64,000 nucleotides of DNA from Fusobacterium varium (GCA_021531615.1 JADYUE010000001.1:62001-126000), one strand, 5' to 3'. Counted from the first letter of the stretch, positions 35,036 through 46,290 are shown. The notes: generated by a model from the sequence alone, not told the origin. Program-made: numbers and translations.

Positions 35036-35210
35036 TAATCCTCCAAGGTTAAATAAAATTTTTATCTCATCTAAAACCCAATTTACATTCCTACAAGGTT
35101 ATATATTTAGTTTAATTATATCTTATAACCTAAAAAAAATCAACAAAATTTAAATAAAAATAAATTTTAATGAGATTTTCACTTTCTAATCCTCCAAGGT
35201 TAGATAAAAT
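35036..35210 (-). repeat. Degenerate CRISPR-like direct repeats beside cas2
   Basis: Two 24-bp copies, 35036-35059 and 35187-35210, match at 23 of 24 positions (core TAATCCTCCAAGGTTA). A diverged copy at 35086-35109 (CATTCCTACAAGGTTATATA) reads on the - strand as ...AACCTTGTAGGAATGTAAAT, much like the 3' end of type I-B repeats. A fourth, weak match is near 35137-35160. The cores are 50, 50 and 51 bp apart, shorter than the 65-70 bp of a normal array. I see no intact repeat-spacer array. Confidence 0.45.
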
Positions 35211-35233
35211 ATAGTTTTATTATTTACTATGAG

Positions 35234-35512
35234 CTATAAGAAATTTGAAGTTTTATCATCTTTCATTCCCCAAAACTCTTTATTTAACCATCTGCTTTCA
35301 CGATTTTTAAAAACTATCAAAGAGTCTCTATCTTTTCTTATCCACTCATTTAACTCATATTGTAATTTCTTTAGTGAACTTGGTGTCAATTCTCCTTCAA
35401 AAGTTGAATTTTGTATATGTGTTAAATATTTTTTACAAATTTTAAAAACATTTCTTAAAACCCTTGCTCCTGTTTCGTCCAGTCTTATATCATAAACTAA
35501 AATAACATACAT
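35234..35512 (-). CDS. cas2: CRISPR-associated endonuclease Cas2
   Basis: About 92 residues from ATG 35512, chosen because MYVILVYDIRLDETG is the canonical Cas2 start (an in-frame GTG lies 12 bases earlier). Catalytic-type Asp in VYDI; KYLTHIQNSTFEGEL and later segments fit the ferredoxin-like fold. Forms the adaptation complex with Cas1. ATG starts right at the cas1 stop. Confidence 0.9.
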   Translation of the reverse strand: MYVILVYDIRLDETGARVLRNVFKICKKYLTHIQNSTFEGELTPSSLKKLQYELNEWIRKDRDSLIVFKNRESRWLNKEFWGMKDDKTSNFL

Positions 35513-35514
35513 TT

Positions 35515-36489
35515 TTACCACCACATTTTAAATCCATCAAATTTTTTATCTCCTAACAGATGTTTTATCAATTTATAGCACTCTAATTTTATCAAAGTTT
35601 GATAACTAACCTCTCTTTTTAACTCCTTATGAGTAATAGTTTGATTTAATTTTTTCTCATACTCCTCTAAAATCTTCTTTCTTCCCTTATCTTTCAAATA
35701 ATAAAAATTAGAATCCTTTGCAAAATCATCTTCATTTATCATATTTCTATTTAAAAGAGAAAAAATCATTCTATCCACTATTAAAGGTTTAAAAATCTCT
35801 GTTATATCTAAGCAAAGAGAAAATCTTCTATCTCCTGGACTATGAAGATAGCTTATTGTTGGGTTCAGTTGAGTTTTATAGATCTCAGATAAACAAGTTG
35901 TATAGATTAATGAGTTAATAAAAGATATTAAAGTATTGATCATATTATCTGGTGGACGTTTTACCCTTTTTTCAAAATCTATCTCTTGATTTATTATTTT
36001 ACTCCAAGTTGAGTAATATACCTTTCTTATATTTCCCTCTATCCCCATTATTTCATTTACCTCTTGAGCCTTATCCAATTCAAGTTGATAACTTTTTATT
36101 ATCTCCATCTCATTTTTCAGATCTTTTCCTCTACCATTATAGTATCTCAAGTTTCTAAAAATATTATCACTGGCACTTTTTATAATCTCTCTAGCTAACT
36201 CTACCCTTTTCTCCCTATCTTGAAAATATTCAACCTGTTTAACCAAAAGTTTTCCAGAGACATTGCTCTCTTTAGGATAGAAACTTCCTGTATAAAATCC
36301 ATAGTAATTAAAGAAATGAACAGCTTTTTTATTTTGTCCTAAAAAATTTAAACATTTAGTATTTAATGTCACCTCGCCAAAAAGATAGATATCACTTGTC
36401 ATCTCAATTTTTAAGGCTCTGTCATTAAAATAAATATTATTATCTTTTCTTCTTAATTCCCCATTTGAGAAAATATAATATTTTTCCAT
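35515..36489 (-). CDS. cas1: CRISPR-associated endonuclease Cas1 (type I-B)
   Basis: 324 residues. MEKYYIFSNGELRRKDNNIYF start typical of I-B Cas1; metal ligands in the ILEEY region (Glu in GIEGNIRKVYYSTW, His in SYLHSPGDRRFSL, and DITEIFKPLIVDRM). Integrase for new spacers. Nothing suggests damage. Confidence 0.93.
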   Translation of the reverse strand: MEKYYIFSNGELRRKDNNIYFNDRALKIEMTSDIYLFGEVTLNTKCLNFLGQNKKAVHFFNYYGFYTGSFYPKESNVSGKLLVKQVEYFQDREKRVELAREIIKSASDNIFRNLRYYNGRGKDLKNEMEIIKSYQLELDKAQEVNEIMGIEGNIRKVYYSTWSKIINQEIDFEKRVKRPPDNMINTLISFINSLIYTTCLSEIYKTQLNPTISYLHSPGDRRFSLCLDITEIFKPLIVDRMIFSLLNRNMINEDDFAKDSNFYYLKDKGRKKILEEYEKKLNQTITHKELKREVSYQTLIKLECYKLIKHLLGDKKFDGFKMWW

Positions 36490-36501
36490 ATTCCCTCCCC
36501 C

Positions 36502-36996
36502 TTAGATATAACAATACTCAAAATAAGTACATTTTTTACATATCTTTAATTTTTCTAATTTAGGTGGCAATTTTAAATTTACAATCTCTCTTATCTCTAA
36601 AAGTATCTCCTCTATTCTTTTTTCATCCTCTTCTGTTAAAAATATCTCTTCCCTCTTTTTTAACTTAGGATAGTCCAATATCCCTTTTTCAATATTTATA
36701 CCTCTTTTTCTTAAAAAATAGATATAGTATTTCAACTGCCATATTCCTGCTTCTTCAACACTTTTTTGCTTCTTTACCTCATGTAGTATCTTCCATTCTT
36801 TAATAAAATCAATATTTACTGTATTGTCTATTAAAACATGTTTTAACTCTCGAGAGTAACTATTTTCATCTATCAACTTTCCAATTATTACATCTTCATT
36901 TTCACTTTCCATTTGAATCTCATTTGCAAAAAACCACAGTTTTCTTTTACAAACAAAATAGTAATAAAACATAGTTCCAGATATTTCTCTTTGCAT
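36502..36996 (-). CDS. cas4: CRISPR-associated exonuclease Cas4
   Basis: 164 residues from ATG 36996 (GAGGTGGGG upstream). N-terminal Cys (YYYFVCKRKLWFFANEI), nuclease core HEVKKQKSVEEA with the Lys of the RecB-type site, and the C-terminal three-Cys cluster KICKKCTYFEYCYI. Sets spacer length and PAM end during adaptation. Confidence 0.92.
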   Translation of the reverse strand: MQREISGTMFYYYFVCKRKLWFFANEIQMESENEDVIIGKLIDENSYSRELKHVLIDNTVNIDFIKEWKILHEVKKQKSVEEAGIWQLKYYIYFLRKRGINIEKGILDYPKLKKREEIFLTEEDEKRIEEILLEIREIVNLKLPPKLEKLKICKKCTYFEYCYI

Positions 36997-37010
36997 ACCC
37001 CACCTCACAA

Positions 37011-39350
37011 TTATAGAAATCTATCTTCTATATGTTCAACAGCTTCTTTTTTGCTTACAGAAAATCCCTTTTCAAAAGAGTAATCACAATCTAAAATATA
37101 TATTTTTTCATATTTTCCTAATTGAATCTCTTTTAATTCACTTGTAAACTTTTTAATATTTTTTATCTCATACCCTTGAATACTTAAAGTCAGATCTCTA
37201 ATCTCCATTTTAGCAAATAGTTTTTCTTCCTTTGAGTTATTCTTTTGATCAATAATCTCTAAGTTTTCATCTATTCTATCTAGATTTTCCTCATAGATAT
37301 TTTTAGGAATTACCATAAAACTCTCTATATTTCTAAATTCTTTTTCTACCTCTTGCTTTTCTTTTTCATATGGTCTTATGAGTTCTAAATATCTTAAAGT
37401 ATCCTTAACTTTTTGATAATATTCAGTATTTTCTAAATTTTCCAAAGTATATAGTTGTGATACATACTCCATTTTGCTATCTTCATCTAAATTTCCATCT
37501 ATCTTTTCTAATATTAGATTTTTAGATTTTTTATATATTTCTTTATCTATAACATAGCCTATTCCTGTATTTTTTTGTTCTTTATCTCCTAAGAAAACAA
37601 AACAATTTGCTTTTTCCTCTTCAAGTTTTCTATTTCTATAACATCTTCCCATTCTTTGGAAAAGTCCATTTAAATCAGATAATTCTGTAATTAAAATATC
37701 AAAATCTATATCTAATGAGGCTTCTACAACTTGAGTTGTAATCCATATTCCATAATCTTTACAATGTTTATCCCCTAATTTTAAAATCTCTTTCTCTTTA
37801 ATTTTTCTATCTCTCTTTATATATTTACTATGGAAAAGATTGATTTTTCCCTCATCTGGAAGTTTCTCTTTCAACTCACTATAAACCCTTTGAGCCTCTT
37901 TCACTGTATTACAGATAACTAAAACCTTATTCTTGTTAAACTTAGAGATTATAAAATCTGTATCTATAAGATCTTCAATAACTTTTACATTGTGTCTTAA
38001 AGGTAGATCTTTCTTTGTAAAGTTTGGAGATACTTCAAACTTAATCCCCTCTTTAGACAATAACTCCTCTACAATTTTAGGGAAAGTAGCTGTCAATATA
38101 GCAAATTTACCACCCATTTTTGTAATATATTTTAACCCCTTTATTACATAGGCTAATAGATCTGGAGAGTACATCTGTATCTCATCTAAAACCACTTTAG
38201 AATATGCAAGAGTAGCTAATTTAGGCTCAAAACCTTTATGTCTGTAAACAAAATCAAAAATCTGATCTAAAGTACAAATTGTAAGTGGTAGAGATAGTTG
38301 TTTTGTTCTCTCATAATAGGTATCTAACTCTTTTGAATAATCAATCTCATCTTCATTTAAAGAATCTTCATAATATTTTTCTTTAGTTTCAGAGTGCAAC
38401 AATCCTACTCTTTCATCAATTTTTTCCTCTTTTATTATTCCAAATTTTACTCTATTATAGATAGCATTTATTGCTGTTTTTAAAGGCAGAATAAAAAATC
38501 CCTTTGTATCCCCTATCCACAATAACCCTGCCTCTGTTTTTCCCATTCCTGTTTGAGCTATTGCAATTACATTCTTTTCTCTCTTATCTATCATATACTT
38601 TTGCAATTCGTTCCAATTGGCATTAGGATTATGTGTCTGCCACTCTTTTAACATCTCATCTAATTTCTCTAAAAGAAAGTCATTTTTTCTCTCTATTTGA
38701 ACTTTATCTCCTGCACTACTTGCATAATCTATTCTATTTAACAATCCTTTAATTAAAACATATTTATCAAAAACCTCATTTTTAATATCACAATCTTTAT
38801 CTGAAGGGTTACCAATTGTAATCCTATTTCCAAATCTAAAGAAATCTGATGCCAACTCCTCAACTTTAAGATTTTGTAATTTATCATATTTAAAGTCTTT
38901 TAATTGCTCTCTTAAACTATTTAAATTGCTTTTTAAAATTTCAGCAGCATTTTCTGGAATCGCTCTTTCATGATGATAAGCTACTGCATTTGCTACTATT
39001 CTTACAAAATTTTCTGCTTTATCAATTGCAGTATCTTCCTCTGCTCCTTCTTCTAAATATCTCTCCTCTACTTCATCACAAATATCATCCCCAGGTAAAA
39101 AACATAAACTAAAAATACCATGAGGTAAAATTTGAGATTCTCTTCCCCCTGTTATTCTCTTTTGAAATGAAACATTCATCTTTCCAAGATCATGATACAA
39201 ACAAGCTAATTTTAACATATAGAAAATATCCCAATTCAAAAATAAATTGGGATATATCTCTTGCAGTGTATTTAAATTTTTTAAAAGCTTATCTGTATGT
39301 TCTTGAATAGTCTCTCTAGGATTTGATTTTGCTAAAAATTCTCTATTCAT
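37011..39350 (-). CDS. cas3: CRISPR-associated helicase-nuclease Cas3
   Basis: 779 residues from ATG 39350. HD nuclease domain first (LYHDLGKM near 54, AYHHERAIP near 120), then SF2 helicase motifs: AIAQTGMGKTEAGLLW (I), VVLDEIQMYSP (II, DExH-like DEIQ), LTATFP (III), VICNTVKEA (IV), WITTQVVEASLDIDFD (V) and LFQRMGRCYRN (VI). Unwinds and degrades Cascade-bound DNA. Confidence 0.94.
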   Translation of the reverse strand: MNREFLAKSNPRETIQEHTDKLLKNLNTLQEIYPNLFLNWDIFYMLKLACLYHDLGKMNVSFQKRITGGRESQILPHGIFSLCFLPGDDICDEVEERYLEEGAEEDTAIDKAENFVRIVANAVAYHHERAIPENAAEILKSNLNSLREQLKDFKYDKLQNLKVEELASDFFRFGNRITIGNPSDKDCDIKNEVFDKYVLIKGLLNRIDYASSAGDKVQIERKNDFLLEKLDEMLKEWQTHNPNANWNELQKYMIDKREKNVIAIAQTGMGKTEAGLLWIGDTKGFFILPLKTAINAIYNRVKFGIIKEEKIDERVGLLHSETKEKYYEDSLNEDEIDYSKELDTYYERTKQLSLPLTICTLDQIFDFVYRHKGFEPKLATLAYSKVVLDEIQMYSPDLLAYVIKGLKYITKMGGKFAILTATFPKIVEELLSKEGIKFEVSPNFTKKDLPLRHNVKVIEDLIDTDFIISKFNKNKVLVICNTVKEAQRVYSELKEKLPDEGKINLFHSKYIKRDRKIKEKEILKLGDKHCKDYGIWITTQVVEASLDIDFDILITELSDLNGLFQRMGRCYRNRKLEEEKANCFVFLGDKEQKNTGIGYVIDKEIYKKSKNLILEKIDGNLDEDSKMEYVSQLYTLENLENTEYYQKVKDTLRYLELIRPYEKEKQEVEKEFRNIESFMVIPKNIYEENLDRIDENLEIIDQKNNSKEEKLFAKMEIRDLTLSIQGYEIKNIKKFTSELKEIQLGKYEKIYILDCDYSFEKGFSVSKKEAVEHIEDRFL

Positions 39351-39372
39351 AAACACCTCTTAAAATTTCTAT

Positions 39373-40989
<1,617 letters not shown>

Positions 40990-40990
<1 letters not shown>

Positions 40991-42648
40991 TACTCCTCTC
41001 CCCCTTCAACTTTATCATCTTTATTTTCTTTTTTCTCTTCAAACTCTTTAGCTAACAATCCTGAAACAAATGAGTAACCAAGTTCTTTAAAATCCTCTTC
41101 GCTTCCCATCATCTCTAATATAACCTTAGGAACACTTTCATCACAGTATAGGTAACAATTTAGTATAGTATCCATTGTCATTGTAATATTATTTGTTTTT
41201 ATACCATTTAAAAGTCTATAACAGATTCCTGGTAATTTATGATCACTACCTTTTGCTTCATATCTTTCTTTTAAAGTTTTTCCAGCTGCTCTAGCTTTTG
41301 ATAATATATTTATCTCTTTATTTTCCATATATCCTATCCCCTTTAACATTCTGAAATTTATTTTAATTGTTGCAAAAATTGCAAAAGAATTTAGATAGAT
41401 ACTATCCCCTGCAACTTTAGAATAGATAATCCTATGAATTAGATTAAATAGATTTTCATTATTTAACAATTTTTTGGTTATCTCATCAATTAAACTATAA
41501 GATTCTCCATTAAATTTATATGTGATAGACTCTAATAATTGAATATCATTTTTAGAATTAATCATAACTCTTATCATATTTTTAGATAAGATGTTAAAAT
41601 AATATTTCTCATTTTCAAATCTAACTAATTGAATATCTTCCAATTCATATTCCATATCTTTTTGTAACTCTCTATTCAGAACTTTATATATTCCAGCTAA
41701 AGAAGTTTCACTATAAATATCCTCTTTAATTTTACTGTTTATTCTGATTAATTCTGAAATATTAGTATTAGCATTTATAAAGATACCTGTTCCATAAACA
41801 TAAGAAAAACCTACTGGAACACAACTATATACAAGTCTACAAATTGGACACATAGCAATATCATTTGCAAAATTCCAAACATGTGAAGGTTTTCTAGCAA
41901 CATCAAAACCTGTATTAACTAAAAAGCTAAAATCATTGTCTAAATTTTTTATTTCTCTATTACAAACAAAACAATTATACTTATATTTCTTTTTATCACT
42001 TTCAATATATTCATTTATAGGAGTAACAAAATAGTTTTTAAAATCTTTATAAATATCTTTCTCTTTAGTTTGTCTATATAAAAAACTTACTCCATCCCAA
42101 CCATTTTTTATAATATTGTATATAAGGTTTTTTCCACAAATATATTTTTTCCCACTTGGAGAGTTAAAATACTCTATAATTTGCTCTATCTTATTTAAAG
42201 TTTCTTTTATCTCTTCTAATCTGTCCTCTATTTTTTCTTTTTTCTTTAAAGTTATAGTTTTTAAGTTTTTTTCCTCTTCAATAGGGTCAATATCACCAGA
42301 GATAAAGTCATATGCTGCTACATAACTATTACTTTTTAGATATTTTTTTAAAACCTCTTTTATATAATCATTTATCTCAGCTAAATCCTTTTCATCTATC
42401 TCTTTATTTTTAAAATATTCTAGTCTATTTGAAAAAGATGTGATTTTATACCAAGAAAGAGTTTTTTCATAAACTTTAATCAAATAGTTAAAATATTTCT
42501 CCTCAAAATTTTCCAATTCCTTAGAGTCAAAATAGATAGCTTCAGAATCTACTCTTAAAGATGGACTTTTGCTATTTTCTAAAATATTATAAAGTCCTAC
42601 TACTCCTGCATTGTATTGCCAGTTATTTATCTCTATTCTTATTTCCAA
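40990..42648 (-). CDS. cas8b1: Cascade large subunit Cas8b1 (Cst1)
   Basis: 552 residues. NNWQYNAGVVGLYNILENS start and a CFVCNREI ... CPICRLVYSCVPVGFSY pair (CxxC...CxxC, about 225-275) are the diagnostic Cst1 zinc site of the Tneap subtype. The middle is a charged coiled coil (about 100-165). Recognises PAM and completes Cascade. Confidence 0.9.
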
Positions 42649-42665
42649 AATCTCACCCCCCTTAT

Positions 42666-43385
42666 TTAATCTAAGTCTAGCATTCCAAATCCACTAGGAC
42701 ATTTGCTTCCTATTCCTGCTCTATAAAAGTAATTTAATATCTTCTTATCTCCCTTTATAGTTATTCGTCCATTTGTGGCAGGAAATTTAATTTTATAAAA
42801 GGATATTATATTTATTTTAGACTTCTCTACCTCTATTTCAATATTTTCTAACTCTTTAATTGAAAATTTATCCTTTAAAGAGTAACAAAGATTTCTTTTT
42901 AAAACTTCAATTCCTTTTTCATCTAATTCATGAAACCACTCTTTTTTCTTCTCTCCCTCTTCAATTTGCTCCCTTATTACTATCGGAGAAAGAGTTTTAA
43001 AAGTTGCTCTATTCTCTTTAATCTCTTTTTCTTGCAATTTTACAATATTTTTTATTTGAAACATATTTTTACCTAAATTAAATTGTATATGATTTCTTTT
43101 AGCAATGTTAAAAGCATTATAAAAATGAACTCCATCTATGATAGAATCAAAACTTAAAAAAATAGCAAAGATATTATTAGTTAAATTAATTTGATTATTT
43201 TCAATTTTTTCCATTGGAAAATAACAAGCAAAAGTCATATCCTTTGGTTTAAATTCATCATAATATTTCTTTTTTATCTCTTCACTATAATTTTCTAAAG
43301 ATTTTTTTATAAAGCTCAGTATACTTCTTCTATAATCTAAGTAAACAAAATTCTCTTCTAAGATACACTCAATTTTTAATCTCAT
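42666..43385 (-). CDS. cas6: CRISPR repeat endoribonuclease Cas6
   Basis: 239 residues. Tandem ferredoxin-like RAMP; the C-terminal glycine-rich loop GIGSKCPSGFGMLDL is the Cas6 signature, and VYLDYRRSILSFIKKSLE opens it. Cuts pre-crRNA in the repeat. First gene of the cas operon. Confidence 0.92.
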   Translation of the reverse strand: MRLKIECILEENFVYLDYRRSILSFIKKSLENYSEEIKKKYYDEFKPKDMTFACYFPMEKIENNQINLTNNIFAIFLSFDSIIDGVHFYNAFNIAKRNHIQFNLGKNMFQIKNIVKLQEKEIKENRATFKTLSPIVIREQIEEGEKKKEWFHELDEKGIEVLKRNLCYSLKDKFSIKELENIEIEVEKSKINIISFYKIKFPATNGRITIKGDKKILNYFYRAGIGSKCPSGFGMLDLD

Positions 43386-43431
43386 TTTCTTTCCCTTCTT
43401 TATTTCTTTTCTTTATAATATGTTCAATATG

Positions 43432-43459
43432 AGTATGATACATTTTTTAAAAAAAGCAA
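43432..43459 (-). promoter_or_regulatory. Likely cas operon promoter
   Basis: - strand TTGCTT (43454-43459), 16-bp spacer, CATACT (43432-43437), about 45 bases before cas6. Moderate match to consensus. Confidence 0.45.
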
Positions 43460-43510
43460 GTACTTTTTTTAATTTATATCAAAATTAAAAATTTAATAGA
43501 AACAATTGGA

Positions 43511-44599
43511 TTAAAATCTATAATCAACAAACTCTTTATTTTCTTTTTCAGCTAATATTTTTAAATCCTCTACAAATTTTTCCACCATTGAATGAACTAC
43601 TTTTTCCTGCTCTATCATCTTGTAATTAGCAGCAGTTTTATGCCCACCACCAGAAAGTTTACTGATCTCTCCAAGAGATTTTGCAATATCTCCTACATCT
43701 ATATCCTCTCTACTCCTAAAGCTCACTGTCCCATAGGGATTTATAAAAACAACTATATCTGCTTCATCTCGAGATAAAATCTCGTGGCTAAATAGTGATT
43801 GATATTTTCTTTCAAATCCATAAAATATCTTTAAATATTTCCCATCATATTTATAATCAAAGGATCTATTCATATTTCCTTTAGCATATCTATTATAATC
43901 TTCATTGTATATTTCAAAAGCTATCTCCATTAACTCTTCAATTTTATCTAATTCAAAATCTCTTTCACTTAATTTTTTATATAAGAATTTAGGAGAAAAT
44001 ATTTTTTCAAAAGCATTTACCATTAAAGCCCCTCTTCTCTCTAGTGAATCCTCTGGTAACTTTGCCCATTGAAAAATATCCCATAATTTGACTATATTAG
44101 TAAACTCCTTAATTTTTTCAAAGTTACTTATTTTTTGTGAATCAAAATTTTGTAACTCTTCAAACCATCTTAAACTAAGAGTAGCTCCAGATTCGCTATC
44201 ATTCCAATAATTGATGATATTTTTTAAATCAATCTCCTCTTTATATAATCCAGGCTTATTAGTTAAGTGGTGATCTATATATATTATCTCTGTTCTTTCA
44301 AGAGTTTTTTTCTTTTTTTCTACATATTCTTTGCTTAACATGGCTCTATCAACTATATAGATTCTGTCCTTTATTCCAATAGGAAGTATATCTACTGCCC
44401 TATCAAACATTCTCTCTGTTTCATCTGAACTAGGATTCATTGAAGATATAACCAACCAGCAAAACTCACAATTTGAAATAGAACTTTCACATTTTTCTAT
44501 AACTTTTGCTGCTACTAATCCATCTGCATCTCCATGAGTTAATATTATTCTTTTAGGTTGCTTCATAAATTTCTTTTCTGATAATCTTAATATATCCAT
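43511..44599 (-). CDS. DHH/DHHA1 family phosphoesterase
   Basis: 362 residues. DHH domain motifs THGDADGLVAAK (about 21-32), IVDRAM, YIDHHLTNKPG (DHH) and C-terminal GGGHKTAANYKM of DHHA1. Family members are nanoRNases, pAp phosphatases, c-di-AMP/oligonucleotide hydrolases. Last chromosomal gene before the prophage region; upstream of the cas operon on the same strand but with its own 110-base gap. Confidence 0.85.
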   Translation of the reverse strand: MDILRLSEKKFMKQPKRIILTHGDADGLVAAKVIEKCESSISNCEFCWLVISSMNPSSDETERMFDRAVDILPIGIKDRIYIVDRAMLSKEYVEKKKKTLERTEIIYIDHHLTNKPGLYKEEIDLKNIINYWNDSESGATLSLRWFEELQNFDSQKISNFEKIKEFTNIVKLWDIFQWAKLPEDSLERRGALMVNAFEKIFSPKFLYKKLSERDFELDKIEELMEIAFEIYNEDYNRYAKGNMNRSFDYKYDGKYLKIFYGFERKYQSLFSHEILSRDEADIVVFINPYGTVSFRSREDIDVGDIAKSLGEISKLSGGGHKTAANYKMIEQEKVVHSMVEKFVEDLKILAEKENKEFVDYRF

Positions 44600-45003
44600 A
44601 AACCTTTCCCTCCAAACAAATTATAGATAAATAAATTGGTAATATATTAGCTGAGAGGTATCTCTAGCTTAATCTTGGCATTCTTCCCTTTTATCTCAGA
44701 TTTTAAAATATTTCTTTATATCTAAACTCTATAAACTAAACTGGGCTAAAATCTAAATCACTAAAAAATTAATTTCTAAAAACTAAAATCTAATAACTGA
44801 AATCTATATTTTTTAGGCCTCTATATTTTAAGTTCTCTTAACTCTAATAAGGCACATATCTCTTTCTATTATCATATCTTTTAAATTTTTTAGGTGTATA
44901 TTTTTTATGTTTTTCTAAATCAGACAACATATATACAAAAACTCTCTGATTAGGCTAATTTAAAGAACTTCAATATATTACCAAATATTTTATTAAATAT
45001 ATC
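44600..45003. other. 404-bp junction between chromosome and prophage
   Basis: No supported gene. 44705-44815 is a low-complexity run of CTAAA/CTAAAATCTAAA-like units. A 28-codon frame (44844-44930, -; KHKKYTPKKFKRYDNRKRYV) has no RBS and may be a gene relic. The left prophage attachment site could be here, but I see no tRNA, integrase or clear direct repeat. Confidence 0.4.
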
Positions 45004-45627
45004 TTAATCTAGTTCAATATCAAGATTATGTTTTACATTGGCTATATTTATCTGAGTATTAATTCTCTCCATAAAATTCTCACGAGCCTCTCTCTCCTTT
45101 GACAACTCTCCTTTTAAATCAAAAGCTTCTTCAATAATTGGATTGTATGCTTCCCTTCTCTCAGCAAGTTTTTCAGAAATAGCCGTACTTCCCAATGATT
45201 TTGTAGAACCATATAGAGTTTTTTCTAACTCTTTAACCTCTATCTCTTGAGTTTCTGTTAATTCCTCTCTTTTCTCTGAAATCATTTTAATATTATTTTC
45301 TAGTAAAGTTATGATAAAACTATCTGATTTTTTTACTCTCTCAAGAGCCTCAGCAATAGTAAGTTTAATATCTCCAACCTCTACAAAAGTTACAGCATTA
45401 AATTGTAAAATAGCCTGTCTGATCTTATTTCTATTTTTTACTAACTGCTTATAACTTTGATAAAGAGCTTTGACATCATCTAAATATTTTTTCCCCTTCT
45501 CCTTATCATATCTAATAGACGTATCTGCACAAAATAGTTCTGTTCTATATAATTCTTTTTGTTTCTTTTCAATTTTTTTATTATATAACTTAACTTCTCC
45601 TAACCATTCCATAACAGTTTTTTCCAT
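45004..45627 (-). CDS. Coiled-coil protein, prophage end, unknown
   Basis: About 207 residues from ATG 45627 (AGAGGTGAAGGTA upstream). Mostly helical: YNKKIEKKQKELYRTELF, then LVKNRNKIRQAILQFNAVTF with a short strand DIKLTIAEALERV, then a long C-terminal coiled coil. The arrangement is reminiscent of DIP1984-like proteins, but I am not sure. Last gene of the prophage transcript; could be a lysogenic-conversion gene. Confidence 0.6.
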   Translation of the reverse strand: MEKTVMEWLGEVKLYNKKIEKKQKELYRTELFCADTSIRYDKEKGKKYLDDVKALYQSYKQLVKNRNKIRQAILQFNAVTFVEVGDIKLTIAEALERVKKSDSFIITLLENNIKMISEKREELTETQEIEVKELEKTLYGSTKSLGSTAISEKLAERREAYNPIIEEAFDLKGELSKEREARENFMERINTQINIANVKHNLDIELD

Positions 45628-45773
45628 TACCTTCACCTCTTAATATATTTGTAAGGCACAAAGCAAAATGATAATTTTTTCAGCTTAAAATGATAAATAT
45701 ATTTTATAGCAAAATGATAAAAATAAATGTCAAAAAATATAAAAATGGTAGGTTTTCAAACCTACCACATTTT

Positions 45774-45959
45774 TTATTCAGCTGCTTTTATGTAATTTAA
45801 TCTTTTTTCCTCTATTAATTTTTCAAACTCATCTAAATCCTCAAGAGTAGCAAGGTTCTTTATAAAACTTCTTGCCCTGCTCCTATCAGATAAATATTTG
45901 GCTCTTTCTTTATTTTTCTCCTGCCATTTTTTATTTGCTTCAGTTTGCTTTACTGCCAT
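45774..45959 (-). CDS. Small basic phage protein
   Basis: 61 residues, highly charged helix: KQTEANKKWQEKNKERAKYL followed by SFIKNLATLEDLDEFEKLIE. Typical small phage-encoded protein of unknown role. RBS GAGGTGATAATAG; its RBS overlaps the stop of the small peptide gene upstream, so translation is likely coupled. Confidence 0.6.
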   Translation of the reverse strand: MAVKQTEANKKWQEKNKERAKYLSDRSRARSFIKNLATLEDLDEFEKLIEEKRLNYIKAAE

Positions 45960-45966
45960 TCTATTA

Positions 45967-46053
45967 TCACCTCATTATTAATATTATTACTAATGCAGTT
46001 ATAAAAGTAATAATACCTGCAAGTTTAAAAAAGTTTTTATTTTCTCTTTTCAT
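45967..46053 (-). CDS. Small single-span membrane peptide
   Basis: 28 codons: MKRENKNFF then a hydrophobic span LAGIITFITALVIILIM and a final Arg. Its TGA lies inside the RBS of the 61-residue gene. No strong RBS of its own; a GGGGAGT/ACTCCCC hairpin precedes it. Small phage membrane peptide candidate. Confidence 0.4.
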   Translation of the reverse strand: MKRENKNFFKLAGIITFITALVIILIMR

Positions 46054-46074
46054 GTGTTATAATAGTTTTGAGGA

Positions 46075-46097
46075 GGGGAGTTTCCTACTCCCCTGAA
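46075..46097. other. GC-rich hairpin in the prophage leader
   Basis: GGGGAGT-TTCCT-ACTCCCC perfect stem-loop (7 bp). No T run follows on either strand, so not a classical terminator. It lies between the two small membrane-peptide ORFs. Confidence 0.5.
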
Positions 46098-46102
46098 GGC
46101 TT

Positions 46103-46228
46103 TTATCTTAATAAATAAATTATTATTACTATCGTAATATTGTTTATTATTAAAGATAAAAGAATTGTTTTATGTAGAGTTGGCAAAGATTTTAGCAGGT
46201 CTGCCAACTCTTTTATTATGCTCCTCAA
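46103..46228 (-). CDS. Small membrane peptide with TTG start
   Basis: 41 codons. RBS GGAGG lies 8-9 bases before TTG. The N-terminal half is charged (RSIIKELADLLKSLP) and the C-terminal half hydrophobic (TILLSLIINNITIVIIIYLL). It follows a consensus promoter and its coding region includes a 10-bp inverted repeat AGAGTTGGCA/TGCCAACTCT. Could be a small toxin or holin-like peptide; not recognised. Confidence 0.4.
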   Translation of the reverse strand: MRSIIKELADLLKSLPTLHKTILLSLIINNITIVIIIYLLR

Positions 46229-46261
46229 TCCTATGTACCTCCTTCCTCTTAAGATATTTAT

Positions 46262-46290
46262 ATTATACTACGCATAGTAATAAAAGTCAA
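46262..46290 (-). promoter_or_regulatory. Promoter of the prophage left-end operon
   Basis: - strand TTGACT (46285-46290), 17-bp spacer, TATAAT (46262-46267). The spacer contains the dyad TACTA-CGCA-TAGTA (46266-46279), a possible operator. Drives the small peptides and the 61- and 207-residue genes. Confidence 0.75.

Noticed and set aside
44844-44930. 28-codon basic peptide (-)
   Set aside because: No RBS and no recognisable family; kept only as a possible relic in the junction note.
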